64,000 nt of DNA from JAVJQS01 sp040218815 (GTDB taxonomy: Bacteria; Bacteroidota; Bacteroidia; Flavobacteriales_E; Vicingaceae). Positions 1 through 7,928 of this stretch are shown piece after piece. Both the position numbers and the translations under genes were made by a program. The notes under the pieces are model-generated. The model saw only the letters and a program-made list of their open reading frames with translations, was not told the origin of the DNA and ran no database searches. The first letter of the stretch is position 1. Every line of letters begins with the position of its first letter. The stretch covers positions 1 through 64,000 of the forward strand of contig JAVJQS010000004.1 in NCBI GenBank assembly GCA_040218815.1. The letters are read 5' to 3'.

Positions 1-54
1 GCACTGATAAATTCTACTTTTTGTTCCATAGTTGTATTACATTTCCAAGGCATA

Positions 55-80
55 ATAATTTGAATTTGTGTTCAAATTAT
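55..80. repeat. 10-bp inverted repeat, 6-nt loop
   Basis: ATAATTTGAA at 55-64 is the exact reverse complement of TTCAAATTAT at 71-80, with TTTGTG between. There is no T-run next to it, so it may be an operator or part of a mobile-element end rather than a terminator. Its role is unknown. Confidence 0.5.
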
Positions 81-100
81 ACGTCTCAAAAGTGTAAACT

Positions 101-134
101 ATGTCCCTTTAACTTTGTAAAGGATGTCCCTTTA
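101..134. repeat. Two ATGTCCCTTTA direct repeats, 23 bp apart
   Basis: ATGTCCCTTTA occurs at 101-111 and 124-134. Regularly spaced short repeats of this type occur at the ends of elements whose DDE transposases bind several sites (IS21, Tn7 and Mu families). A similar GGGACAT-containing tandem pair lies at the right end of the window in the opposite orientation (63484-63531). No transposase gene accompanies either pair. Confidence 0.45.
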
Positions 135-556
135 CCGTACCATATTGATGCCAACGGTTAGTGTATGTGGCGTGTGCTACTGTTGTTGTTTTGAAATCCG
201 AAGATAGTGAAAAAGCTATGAGCACCGACAGCTCTCCGCTAAAAGATGAGTTTCTTACTCATTTTACAAGTATAAATAGCTCCTCGAGCTATGGAAAATC
301 AATCCTAGAAGCTTTTACACGACTGACTTTAAACAAATGATTTTATTGCTAGCCGAGCACATGACATATACACCGTGTTACCAAAAGTTCTTTTCTCATC
401 GTTCGGGACAAATTCTTTGCTATCAAAGCGCCGAAATTGGCAGATCATGACTAAATCAAGGTGACTCAATCACTATTTTATCCACTCGACCATGAAAAAC
501 TGCAAGATTTGCAAGGCGCCAGAGCCACTTAAAACTTTAAAAGCATAGCCCGAAAA

Positions 557-582
557 TCAGCGAAGAGCTGACAGGTTTTTTT
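557..582 (+). terminator. Weak terminator-like hairpin
   Basis: TCAGC (557-561) pairs with GCTGA (567-571) across a 5-nt loop, followed by a seven-T run at 576-582. The stem is short and no gene clearly ends before it, so this may be chance. Confidence 0.25.
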
Positions 583-864
583 ATCTAAACTGTTTGCTGC
601 CATATTTTCAAACCTCTACAATAGAAACGCATTCAAATGCGAACTAGCAGAAATTGCAATAAAAAAAGCGTTGTAGAAAAAGATGAAAGTGGCGGGTCGC
701 TCGCTCCGAAAATATCAGATTCAGCTTGTCCCGCTGTTCAGCATCATACTCAAACTGAAAATTGGAAATCAAATCTCTCCGATTTTGTTTGTTCAAAATC
801 TACCACTCAAAAAGTGGTTTCGTTTTAAATTTTTGGTAACATCTGGATAAAGCGAAAGGTACGT

Positions 865-2031
865 TTATTCGCCTTTTGTGCAAATGCTTTCGTTTTGACT
901 CAAAAATAAGGTATCTAAAGGGTTTTTGATACCAAGTTGGTAGTTTATTGCAACATGAGTATATACTTCAGTAGTTTTTAAACTATTATGCCCTAATAAA
1001 TGCTGAATTTTTCGAATGTCAATGCCATCTTCCAATAAATGAGTTGCAAAACTGTGTCTCAGCATATGAGGAGTAACTCTTTGGTGAGATCCAGCCCTTC
1101 TAGCTGAAGCTTTAACTACCTTTAAGACACTTTCGGCTGAATACTTGCCACCTTTTTGTCCTTCAAATAAATAAATCTTTGGTTGATATTCCTCGAAATA
1201 CCTTCGTAACAATACTAAAAGCTGTTCACTAAGTGTTGTAAAGCGATCTTTTCCTCCTTTACCACTTTCAATTCTAACAGTCATTCGATCACTATCAATG
1301 TCTTTTAATTTTAAATTTAGCAGCTCAGACCTTCTCAGACCAGCTGAGTAGATCATTGCTATAAAGCACTTATGTTTAATGTTTTGAGTGTTTTCAATCA
1401 TAGCAAATACTATCTCTTTACTGACCACCTTTGGTAATTGTTCTCTTTTTATAGGTCGCTCTAGTTCATAAAAGCGATTTGGCATTTGAAGCACTACCTC
1501 GTAGTAAAACTTTATGGCATTTATCATTTGATTAATAAAAGAGTCAGATTTACCCTCTATTATCAAGAACTTCATAAATGCTTTAATTTCTATTTCAGTT
1601 AAGTCTTCTAGCTTTGTACCTTCATAATAGGTAAGGAACCTTCCAAACATCGAGCAATACGTATTTACTGTATTCTCAGCATACCGTTTTCGAATTAATT
1701 TATCTATATAACATTCAGGTACCTTAGACTTCCATAATTCAACATTCTTTTGGGGAACTTCTGCATTTGCTGCTGTACTTGATTTTTTATCAAAAAAGTA
1801 CTTTCCTTCAATCCAAGCTACACCTCTAAAAGTATCAAACAAGAGATTTAAGTTTCTCCTTTTGTTTCTTATATATGACATATTAAACTCATCACTCCAT
1901 TTAATTCCTGGTAGGCCTTTTATCAATGAGTTTAACACCTTGTTGGGATAAAATTGCAAACCAATTTTCTTTTCACCATTTATCATGAGGTGTTTTAATG
2001 TTATTCTGTAAAGGGATTTAGAATTTTCCAT
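865..2031 (-). CDS. Tyrosine recombinase (XerC/XerD-like integrase)
   Basis: This 388-aa site-specific recombinase has an N-terminal SAM-like core-binding domain (about 105-190) and a C-terminal catalytic domain (about 200-365). All catalytic residues are visible: R233 (AGLRRSELL), K258 (GKGGKDR), H322 and R325 (HMLRHSFATH), H348 (LLGHNS) and the nucleophile Y357 (TEVYTHV). It has about 95 extra N-terminal residues compared with housekeeping Xer proteins, as in mobile-element integrases of Bacteroidota. The extra helix that marks integron integrases (IntI), between the second conserved patch and the H-x-x-R box, is not seen. It points toward the gene-poor left edge. A substrate site cannot be identified with confidence. 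Confidence 0.9.
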   Translation of the reverse strand: MENSKSLYRITLKHLMINGEKKIGLQFYPNKVLNSLIKGLPGIKWSDEFNMSYIRNKRRNLNLLFDTFRGVAWIEGKYFFDKKSSTAANAEVPQKNVELWKSKVPECYIDKLIRKRYAENTVNTYCSMFGRFLTYYEGTKLEDLTEIEIKAFMKFLIIEGKSDSFINQMINAIKFYYEVVLQMPNRFYELERPIKREQLPKVVSKEIVFAMIENTQNIKHKCFIAMIYSAGLRRSELLNLKLKDIDSDRMTVRIESGKGGKDRFTTLSEQLLVLLRRYFEEYQPKIYLFEGQKGGKYSAESVLKVVKASARRAGSHQRVTPHMLRHSFATHLLEDGIDIRKIQHLLGHNSLKTTEVYTHVAINYQLGIKNPLDTLFLSQNESICTKGE

Positions 2032-2231
2032 ATGCTATCGATTATTAGTTTATTAATAAATTAAGCTTACTGAATCCATTGAAATAAGCTAAAAGCGATC
2101 AGTCAATCTTCGCCTTGAGGGATAAAAATAGCGTTAATTGAGCCATTAAAGTGTAATTTTACGTATCTAAACGTTTATTAACCGTTAGTAACGGATAAGT
2201 ACCAACACTAATACCACCAAATGTTTTCCTC
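2032..2231. other. Divergent intergenic region with a 13-bp palindrome
   Basis: This 200-bp region separates the recombinase (-) from the zinc-ribbon gene (+) and should hold both promoters. CCGTTA at 2182-2187 and TAACGG at 2189-2194 form a palindrome around a single G. It could be an operator or a recombination core; the sequence does not decide. Confidence 0.4.
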
Positions 2232-2582
2232 ATGTCAAAATGTAAAATATGTAAGAAAATACTCAAAGGAAGAGCAGATAAAATATTCTGCTCAGTAACA
2301 TGTAAAAATCTATACCATGTAACACTCAGAAAAGTGACTAAAACCACTGCCAAGTCTATTGATGAAATATTGCATAGAAATCGCTCCATCTTACTCGAAA
2401 TATTAGGCAAAAACGCCGTTCAAAAAAAAGTCAATCGCTTGATCTTATCTAGAAAGAAATTCAACTATAAACACCTAACCCATTTCAACATTAACTCAAA
2501 AGGTAAAATGTACCACTACCTTTATGACATTGCTTGGATGGAATTTTCCGATGATGAAATACTTATTGTTAGAAGAAAATAA
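2232..2582 (+). CDS. Small zinc-ribbon protein of unknown function
   Basis: This 116-aa basic protein opens with a zinc-ribbon-like cluster: C4-x2-C7 and, after GRADKIF, C20-x3-C24. The remainder carries a conserved-looking NRSIL segment near residues 50-54 and a C-terminal part rich in aromatic residues. I recognise the pattern (CxxC, GRADKxFC, NRxIL, FNY) as a family of about 115 aa common in Bacteroidota genomes and usually annotated hypothetical. Nucleic-acid binding is plausible from the fold but unproven. It is divergent from the recombinase and ends 46 bp before peptide deformylase. In many Bacteroidota, def follows ruvX; here this gene and the recombinase occupy that place. Confidence 0.75.
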   Translation: MSKCKICKKILKGRADKIFCSVTCKNLYHVTLRKVTKTTAKSIDEILHRNRSILLEILGKNAVQKKVNRLILSRKKFNYKHLTHFNINSKGKMYHYLYDIAWMEFSDDEILIVRRK

Positions 2583-2615
2583 CAATAGTTAAAACCACGA
2601 TTAAATCCCATTAAT

Positions 2616-2623
2616 TACTTTTG
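2616..2623 (+). promoter_or_regulatory. -7 promoter element of def
   Basis: TACTTTTG matches the Bacteroidota -7 consensus TAnnTTTG. Only 5 nt separate it from the def ATG, so transcription would begin at or next to the start codon (leaderless mRNA). Confidence 0.6.
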
Positions 2624-2628
2624 CGCCC

Positions 2629-3186
2629 ATGATTTTACCAATAGTAGCCTATGGCGATCCAGTATTAAAAAAGGAAGCCGAAGAGATTGAGCAGGATTAT
2701 CCCAACCTGCAAGAGTTGATCGACAACATGTTTGAAACCATGTACAATGCCGAAGGTGTTGGCCTGGCTGCTCCACAAATTGGAAAATCTATTCGCCTCT
2801 TTATTGTCGATGCCTCGCCATTTGAAGAAGATGAACCAGCATTAAAAGGATTCAAAAAAACCTTCATTAATCCAATAATTGTTGAAGAAACGGGCAAAGA
2901 TTGGGCTTTTAACGAAGGTTGCTTGAGCATTCCCGGAATTCGTGAAGATGTAAATCGTCAGCCAAAAGTGACCATAGAATATTATGATCGCGATTTCAAT
3001 TTAATTGAAGAAACTTTTGATGGACTAGCTGCTAGAGTTATTCAGCACGAATACGATCATGTGGATGGAATTTTATTTACCGATCACATCAATCCGCTAA
3101 AAAGAAGATTATTAAACAGCAGACTCAATAATATTAGTAAAGGCAACGTTAAGGTGTCTTATCGAATGAAATTTCCAAAAAAGTAA
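2629..3186 (+). CDS. def: Peptide deformylase
   Basis: The enzyme removes the formyl group from the initiator methionine of nascent proteins, using a metal ion in the cytoplasm. All three signature motifs are present: GVGLAAPQIG (43-52), EGCLSIPG (96-103) and HEYDH (140-144), giving metal ligands C98, H140 and H144 and catalytic E141. At 185 aa it has normal length. The start is fixed by a TAnnTTTG element 5 nt upstream. It is followed after 4 bp by the TPR lipoprotein, so the two are probably cotranscribed. Confidence 0.97.
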   Translation: MILPIVAYGDPVLKKEAEEIEQDYPNLQELIDNMFETMYNAEGVGLAAPQIGKSIRLFIVDASPFEEDEPALKGFKKTFINPIIVEETGKDWAFNEGCLSIPGIREDVNRQPKVTIEYYDRDFNLIEETFDGLAARVIQHEYDHVDGILFTDHINPLKRRLLNSRLNNISKGNVKVSYRMKFPKK

Positions 3187-3190
3187 AACC

Positions 3191-3784
3191 ATGAAAATAA
3201 CTAAAATCATATCTGTTGCAATTGTAGCTACAATACTAGTTGCTTGTGGATCACCAGAGGAAAAAGCGAATAAAGAACCAGTAGATTCAGCCATCAAACT
3301 CGATAAATTGAATGAAGAGAACTTATTGGCTGAGGTGCAAAGAAGAGAAAAACTACTAAATGAAGATGAAGATGGCATGCAAAACGGTCGTGCAAGAGCT
3401 TTAATGGATGCGTATGTTGCTTATGCTACCCGTTTTAGTAATTATGAAAATGCTGCAGAATACCTGTTTAAAGCAGGCGAAATTGCTATGGGCATTAATA
3501 TGACTGCCGAATCAATTAAGTATCTAGATAAGGTGTATAACGATTACCCCAGGTATGAAAGACGACCTTATGCCTTGTTTTTGAAAGCCTTTGTGTTGGA
3601 AAACCAATCCAATAATTTAGATGAGGCAGAGCGGGTGTATACTCAATTTATTGAGGAGTATCCTACTCATGAAATGGCTGATGATGCCAAGTATTCCATC
3701 GATAACATGGGCAAGTCACCCGAAGAATTAATCCGGGAATTTGAGATAAAAGACAGCATCAAGAAAGCACAAGAAGCCGCTTAA
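3191..3784 (+). CDS. TPR-containing lipoprotein
   Basis: A 197-aa predicted lipoprotein: a short hydrophobic signal peptide ends in a lipobox (LVAC, C19), followed by a charged linker. Residues about 65-175 form helical repeats of TPR type (segments around ENAAEYLFKAGEIAM and AERVYTQFIEEYP), resembling outer-membrane assembly lipoproteins of the BamD class in general organisation. It probably acts as a periplasmic scaffold; no partner can be named. It lies 4 bp after def, and the region downstream is non-coding. Confidence 0.8.
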   Translation: MKITKIISVAIVATILVACGSPEEKANKEPVDSAIKLDKLNEENLLAEVQRREKLLNEDEDGMQNGRARALMDAYVAYATRFSNYENAAEYLFKAGEIAMGINMTAESIKYLDKVYNDYPRYERRPYALFLKAFVLENQSNNLDEAERVYTQFIEEYPTHEMADDAKYSIDNMGKSPEELIREFEIKDSIKKAQEAA

Positions 3785-4608
3785 TTAAATCTGCGTTTTA
3801 TCATTTTCAAAGTAGTTATTAAGGATAATAGCTTAATGGCAATCACCTTATGGAATGTCACCCTGAATTTAGTTTAGGGTCAAGCCCTGATTTGCAGTAT
3901 GCTAATATGAAACTTACTTATGCACATCAGATGCTGAAATAGGCGTAGTAGGGTTTTTTCTTCCACTTTTTCTTGACAAAAAGCTGTATTTTACATTATC
4001 AATGAATTCCTTTAGGATGGACCTGTAAAAGAACTCATTCATATTACCTATTCCTTAGGCAGATTCTTTCGCAGTCTATTAAGCCAGTCTAAATATTCAC
4101 GGCCAATAAAACAAATAGAATTCACCACTAAAAAGTAAACTTAAAAGGGTCATCTAATTATTAATCGAATTAGAAAGTGGGATTGGACTAGTAAACAAGC
4201 AGTTTTAGATAACCAATACCAGAGCAATAACCTACAAAAACATTAAACAACGGTCTGGGCGGACTGACGGAACAGCGATTAGAGCTTTGTTCCGTCTTGA
4301 TTTTTTCTTTCTTTTTTATCAAGAAAAAAGGAAATAAAAGAGACTGAGCTTTGGGATTATAAAATTTTGAAGAAACTATTCACAAGTCGTCCGCCTCAGG
4401 CGGATTGTTTCTTTTGACGGCCAAAAGAAAAACAATAAGAAATACATGTGCTATAAACTTGTAGGAATTGCATGACCGAATTGCTTCGTCCCTCCGCAGG
4501 CGTGCAGGACCTCCTTCGGCGGACGGGCTGTTCCTTCTCGCAATGACGAGTTGATAATGGGAAGAATGCAGTATTGGCGAAAAAAATGAATAATCAAAAT
4601 ACTAACCC
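3785..4608. repeat. Non-coding gap rich in inverted repeats (REP-like mosaic)
   Basis: About 820 bp with no convincing gene but many palindromic units. They include an imperfect hairpin CCCTGAATTTAGTTTAGGG (3861-3879), a 9-bp stem GACGGAACA/TGTTCCGTC (4266-4296), CTTTTTT/AAAAAAG (4311-4330), TCCGCC/GGCGGA (4390-4404), and TTTCTTTTG/CAAAAGAAA (4408-4430). A GC-rich segment at about 4463-4555 contains TTGCTTCGTCC and CTCGCAATGACG, typical words of dispersed REP-like repeats in Bacteroidota. The arrangement suggests several repeat insertions into one gap rather than gene remnants. Confidence 0.6.
4266..4306 (+). terminator. Hairpin with T-tract
   Basis: Perfect 9-bp stem (4266-4274 with 4288-4296), 13-nt loop, followed by a six-T run at 4301-4306. 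It has the shape of an intrinsic terminator but lies about 480 bp after the nearest upstream gene, so it may instead be part of a dispersed repeat. Confidence 0.45.
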
Positions 4609-5568
4609 TTACCAACCATAAGCAAACCCCAACACCCCATAAATATGATCTTGGTTGGATTGTACCCTTTTAGAATTGTAATTGTTACTTAAATGAATAG
4701 AAAAATTTCTAAGCTGGTACCTCAAGCCTAGCCCTGCGGTTATTAAACCACGAAAAATTACATCGTCTTCAAGCGCATTAAAAACATCTGTTGAAGGGGT
4801 TCCTTCAATGGTAATGTTAAAAAATTCATACCGAAATCCAATGTTGGCCTCAATACTAATGTTCGAAGCACGTGATGCTGAATATTGAAATGGTAAATAG
4901 CCACTTATTGCTCTCCCGTTAAATTGATACCGTATACTTGGCCATAAATGCGTAAACACATTACCCAGTTTTTGCTCTGACCCTGCTAGTAAAATATGCT
5001 TTCCTCTATTTAACAAAGTTGCACGATAATCCATACTTAAATTAATCCCAAGTTGATTGTTTATCTGATTCTCCCAGCCCATCACTTCTGGATCATCACT
5101 GATATTCTCATGAACCCAATTCTGAATTTCTTCCCCTCTTGCTTTTTCTCCGATGTAGCCTACTTCCAACTGATATTTTAAATAGCTTTTTTCACGAGTG
5201 TTGATAAAACCAAAAGCAATGTAAGACCAAGCCACAAAAGGTCGAGTAGTGGAGGTATCAATTTCATCCAATTCATGTTCGGGCGTATAGCCATGAAAAT
5301 TTAATGCAATATTATAATAAGTTGTCTTTTCTCGTCTCTTAGGGCTTTTTATTTTTCTCAAATAATCCAATTGGTGTGCAAATGAAAAATATCGGTCTGT
5401 AATTTCAAATACACTAAATAAATCATTTGAATGGGCAAAAGAAGCCCACTGGTAATAGTCGTCCTGACTATTGAGAAGAGAGTCTTTAGATTGGGCATTT
5501 GATAATAAGCACAAAAGCTGAAAAGCATGAAATACAACTAGTTGCTTGGTTAATTTTAATCGAATCAT
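4609..5568 (-). CDS. LpxR-like lipid A deacylase family outer-membrane protein (DUF2219)
   Basis: A 319-aa protein with a signal peptide (cleavage near AQS, residue 26) and alternating beta-strand pattern to a terminal aromatic residue, as in outer-membrane barrels. It matches the LpxR family, whose characterised members remove the 3'-O-linked acyloxyacyl group of lipid A. Visible correspondences are the N-D pair near the start (N48-D49), the YTPEHEL segment (about 94-100), and GEEIQNWVHE (145-154), with H153 at the expected position of the catalytic histidine. It is transcribed away from cdaA, 38 bp downstream of it, and may be cotranscribed. The function on this organism's lipid A is inference. 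Confidence 0.8.
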   Translation of the reverse strand: MIRLKLTKQLVVFHAFQLLCLLSNAQSKDSLLNSQDDYYQWASFAHSNDLFSVFEITDRYFSFAHQLDYLRKIKSPKRREKTTYYNIALNFHGYTPEHELDEIDTSTTRPFVAWSYIAFGFINTREKSYLKYQLEVGYIGEKARGEEIQNWVHENISDDPEVMGWENQINNQLGINLSMDYRATLLNRGKHILLAGSEQKLGNVFTHLWPSIRYQFNGRAISGYLPFQYSASRASNISIEANIGFRYEFFNITIEGTPSTDVFNALEDDVIFRGLITAGLGLRYQLRNFSIHLSNNYNSKRVQSNQDHIYGVLGFAYGW

Positions 5569-5606
5569 TCTTTATAGGCGCATTATGCATTAACCATAAT
5601 AGTAAG

Positions 5607-6413
5607 CTATAATTCAAACGTTTCTTGAAGCTCCTTGCGAAGCTGCTCAGTTGATAATTTGTGCATCAACTTTCCCGCTCTAGCGAGAGAAACATCTCCA
5701 TTTTCTTCTGAAACTATAATAGCAACTGCTGAAGAATTTTCAGTAATGCCTACTGCTGCACGATGCCTTAAGCCATATTTTGAAGGAATATCTGGGTTTT
5801 CTGAAACGGGGAGTATGCAGCGCGCTGCTTTTATTCGGTTATTAAATATAATGGCCGCACCATCGTGTAGTGGACTGTTTTTGAAAAAGATCGATTCTAA
5901 TAAAGAAATAGATAAGGCAGCATCAATTTCATCACCAGTAGAAGCATGGTACTTCAACTCTGTATCAATCGCCAACACAATCAAGGCACCAGTTTTGGTT
6001 TTACCCATGTTAAAACAAGCCCTTACAATTAAGTTTATATTGAGTTTCGTAGTTTCAGTAGCCTGGCCAGACCAATTCCAGATTTTCTTCAAAAACCCCT
6101 TGCGGGCAAAATTACTTTGTGAGCCAACAATCAATAAAAACCGACGAATTTCCTGCTGAAATACGATAATAAGCGCCAAAACACCCACTCCTATAAATTG
6201 GCCTAAAATTTCAGAAAGCAACTCCATCTGCATGGCTGAAACAACCTTCCAAATCAAGTAAATGGCCAATATTCCAAGAAAAATGCGAATAGCTACTGTG
6301 CCTTTAACCAATTTATACAATTGATACAACAGCATGGAAACCAATAGAATGTCAATTACATCGAGCCAGCGTACACTAATAAATAATAAAGAAGGGCTCA
6401 ACACGTGACTCAT
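5607..6413 (-). CDS. cdaA: Diadenylate cyclase CdaA (c-di-AMP synthase)
   Basis: This makes cyclic di-AMP from two ATP. Two or three membrane helices occupy the N-terminus (about 20-90 from the chosen start), followed by the DAC domain with LHDGAA and the GLRHRAA box, the ligand and metal motifs of the family. I start at the ATG at 6411-6413 (268 aa, MSHVLSP...), which leaves a 10-nt gap to folP. An in-frame ATG at 6453-6455 would add 14 residues and overlap folP by 32 nt. The order folP then cdaA on one strand is common in Bacteroidota. A c-di-AMP phosphodiesterase candidate is encoded at 37249. Confidence 0.95.
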   Translation of the reverse strand: MSHVLSPSLLFISVRWLDVIDILLVSMLLYQLYKLVKGTVAIRIFLGILAIYLIWKVVSAMQMELLSEILGQFIGVGVLALIIVFQQEIRRFLLIVGSQSNFARKGFLKKIWNWSGQATETTKLNINLIVRACFNMGKTKTGALIVLAIDTELKYHASTGDEIDAALSISLLESIFFKNSPLHDGAAIIFNNRIKAARCILPVSENPDIPSKYGLRHRAAVGITENSSAVAIIVSEENGDVSLARAGKLMHKLSTEQLRKELQETFEL

Positions 6414-6423
6414 TGTTGCAATA

Positions 6424-7290
6424 TTACTGCTTTTGATAAAAGTTGACAATATCAACTGCTTGTTTTGCTTCTTTTACATCATGCACCCTTAAAATAGTTG
6501 CACCTCCCATTAAAGCCAATACATGAGCTGCAGTAGTTCCGTTAAGCGCACCAGCTGCATCGGTATCTATTACTTTTTGAATCATTCCCTTTCTACTTAG
6601 CCCTATGAGCATAGGACGTTCCAATTGTTGAAAGAAGTTTAGGTTTTTTAAAAGGCTATAATTGTGTGTCAAGCTTTTACCGAAGCCAAAGCCTACATCT
6701 AAAATCACATCATTTACCTTTAATTCAGTAAGTTGTTTTAGTTTTTCGCTAAAAAAATAATACACTTCATTCACAACATTTTTATAATTGGGCTTATTCT
6801 GCATGGTTTTGGGCTCACCTTGCATGTGCATAATAATATAGGGCACCTTTAATTCAGCAATTGTGTTAAACATCTTTGGGTCGAATGAACCTGCTGAAAT
6901 ATCATTGATGACTGAAGCTCCTTCATTAACTGCAGCTTTTGCAATTTCACTTCTATACGTATCTACAGAGATGCAACAAGTTGGAAATTCCTTTGCAATC
7001 GACTGTAATGCAGGAAGTAAGCGTTTCCTTTCTTCTTCTTCAGTAATCATTTCAGCACCAGGCCGTGAAGAAAAAGCACCTAAATCGATAAAATCAGCAC
7101 CTTCTTCTAGCATTTTTTCAACTTGACTTAAAACTACTTCCTCTTGTTGAAACCTGCTGCCGCTATAAAACGAATCAAGGGTGAGGTTGACGATTCCCAT
7201 CACTTTTGTTGTGGAAAAGTCAATTAACTTGCCCTGCACTTGTATGGTATAGTTTGCCTGAAAAGAATTATTTTCGTCATTCATTTGCAT
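6424..7290 (-). CDS. folP: Dihydropteroate synthase
   Basis: The enzyme joins p-aminobenzoate to the pterin pyrophosphate in folate synthesis. Family motifs are MGIVNLTLDSF (31-41; the usual VTPDSF proline is leucine here), DLGAFSSRPGA (69-79), SVDT (108-111), NDISAG (128-133), DVGFGFGKS (197-205), GLSRKG (231-236) and RVHDV (268-272). Length (288 aa) is normal. The start codon lies 4 nt after a TAnnTTTG element, predicting an almost leaderless mRNA. It is divergent from the DUF1599 gene with only 22 bp between start codons, so the latter's promoter must lie partly inside folP. Confidence 0.95.
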   Translation of the reverse strand: MQMNDENNSFQANYTIQVQGKLIDFSTTKVMGIVNLTLDSFYSGSRFQQEEVVLSQVEKMLEEGADFIDLGAFSSRPGAEMITEEEERKRLLPALQSIAKEFPTCCISVDTYRSEIAKAAVNEGASVINDISAGSFDPKMFNTIAELKVPYIIMHMQGEPKTMQNKPNYKNVVNEVYYFFSEKLKQLTELKVNDVILDVGFGFGKSLTHNYSLLKNLNFFQQLERPMLIGLSRKGMIQKVIDTDAAGALNGTTAAHVLALMGGATILRVHDVKEAKQAVDIVNFYQKQ

Positions 7291-7294
7291 GAAT

Positions 7295-7302
7295 CAAAAG
7301 TA
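7295..7302 (-). promoter_or_regulatory. -7 promoter element of folP
   Basis: Minus-strand TACTTTTG (plus-strand CAAAAGTA). Four nt separate it from the folP ATG at 7290. Confidence 0.55.
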
Positions 7303-7312
7303 AGGGAAAAGC

Positions 7313-7855
7313 ATGGGCAATACATCAGCACAATACGACAAAGCAGCAGAAGGATGTCAAGAGATTTTTGAAAAGAAAATGTTGGATTATGGCACAGCTT
7401 GGCGAGTGATGCGCAGCAGTTCGTTGACTGACCAACTTTATATAAAGGCCAAAAGAATTCGCAGCATACAAGAAAAAGGGGAGAGCAAGGTAGATGAAGG
7501 CATTCAGCCAGAATTTATAGGTATCGTTAATTATTCAGTAATGGCCCTAGTGCAATTGGAGTTGGGTTACAGTGAAGACACGAATTTGCCAGCTAATGAT
7601 GCTATTCGCTTGTATGAAAAATACGTGCAAACTGCTAAAAGCCTAATGCAAAATAAAAACCACGACTATGATGAGGCATGGCGCGAAATGCGCGTTTCTT
7701 CACTAACGGATTTGATTTTGCAGAAGTTATTGCGCATCAAGCAAATTGAAGACAATAAAGGTAAAACCTTGATATCAGAAGGAGTAGATGCCAACTATTT
7801 AGATATGATTAATTATGCCATTTTTGCGCTCATAAAACTAGATGAAGCAACTTAA
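7313..7855 (+). CDS. DUF1599 protein with two internal repeats
   Basis: A 180-aa protein built from two copies of one helical unit, residues about 15-85 and 106-177. The best-matching blocks are DYGTAWRVMRSSSLTDQ (25-41) and DYDEAWREMRVSSLTDL (118-134), each followed by a K/R-rich segment and a (V/I)NY(S/A)(V/I)xAL box. This is the DUF1599 family, which in Bacteroidota sits beside BT_3928-type and tpiA genes, as here. Its biochemical role is unknown to me. A purine-rich stretch (TAAGGGAAAA) precedes the ATG. Confidence 0.85.
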   Translation: MGNTSAQYDKAAEGCQEIFEKKMLDYGTAWRVMRSSSLTDQLYIKAKRIRSIQEKGESKVDEGIQPEFIGIVNYSVMALVQLELGYSEDTNLPANDAIRLYEKYVQTAKSLMQNKNHDYDEAWREMRVSSLTDLILQKLLRIKQIEDNKGKTLISEGVDANYLDMINYAIFALIKLDEAT

Positions 7856-7902
7856 AAGGGTTAACACTTGTTAAGCTTATAGTAACTATTCGTCCGGTTC
7901 AT

Positions 7903-7910
7903 TATCTTTG
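7903..7910 (+). promoter_or_regulatory. -7 promoter element of the BT_3928-like gene
   Basis: TATCTTTG matches TAnnTTTG. The start codon at 7929 is 18 nt downstream. Confidence 0.5.
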
Positions 7911-7928
7911 ACTTTAAAGCTATAAATT

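Larger units (their letters stand above)
1..864. other. Gene-poor left edge, no convincing gene
   Basis: I see no convincing gene between the window edge and the recombinase. Open frames here are short, have no recognisable motif, and base composition shifts along the stretch, as in decayed or assembled accessory DNA. It holds a 10-bp inverted repeat (55-80), a pair of ATGTCCCTTTA motifs 23 bp apart (101-134), a segment around 150-176 that resembles motifs I associate with Bacteroidota recombinase loci, and a weak hairpin with a T-run (557-582). The longest frame (637-828, 63 aa) is judged non-coding. Confidence 0.55.

Noticed and set aside
637..828. 63-aa frame near the left edge
   Set aside because: No motif, no promoter element, odd composition and no family pattern; it looks like chance in non-coding DNA.
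865..2031. Recombinase as a true integron integrase (IntI)
   Set aside because: The IntI-specific extra helix is not seen, so I keep it as a general XerC/D-like recombinase.
5635..6159. 174-aa plus-strand frame opposite cdaA
   Set aside because: Fully antisense to an intact diadenylate cyclase and without any family pattern.
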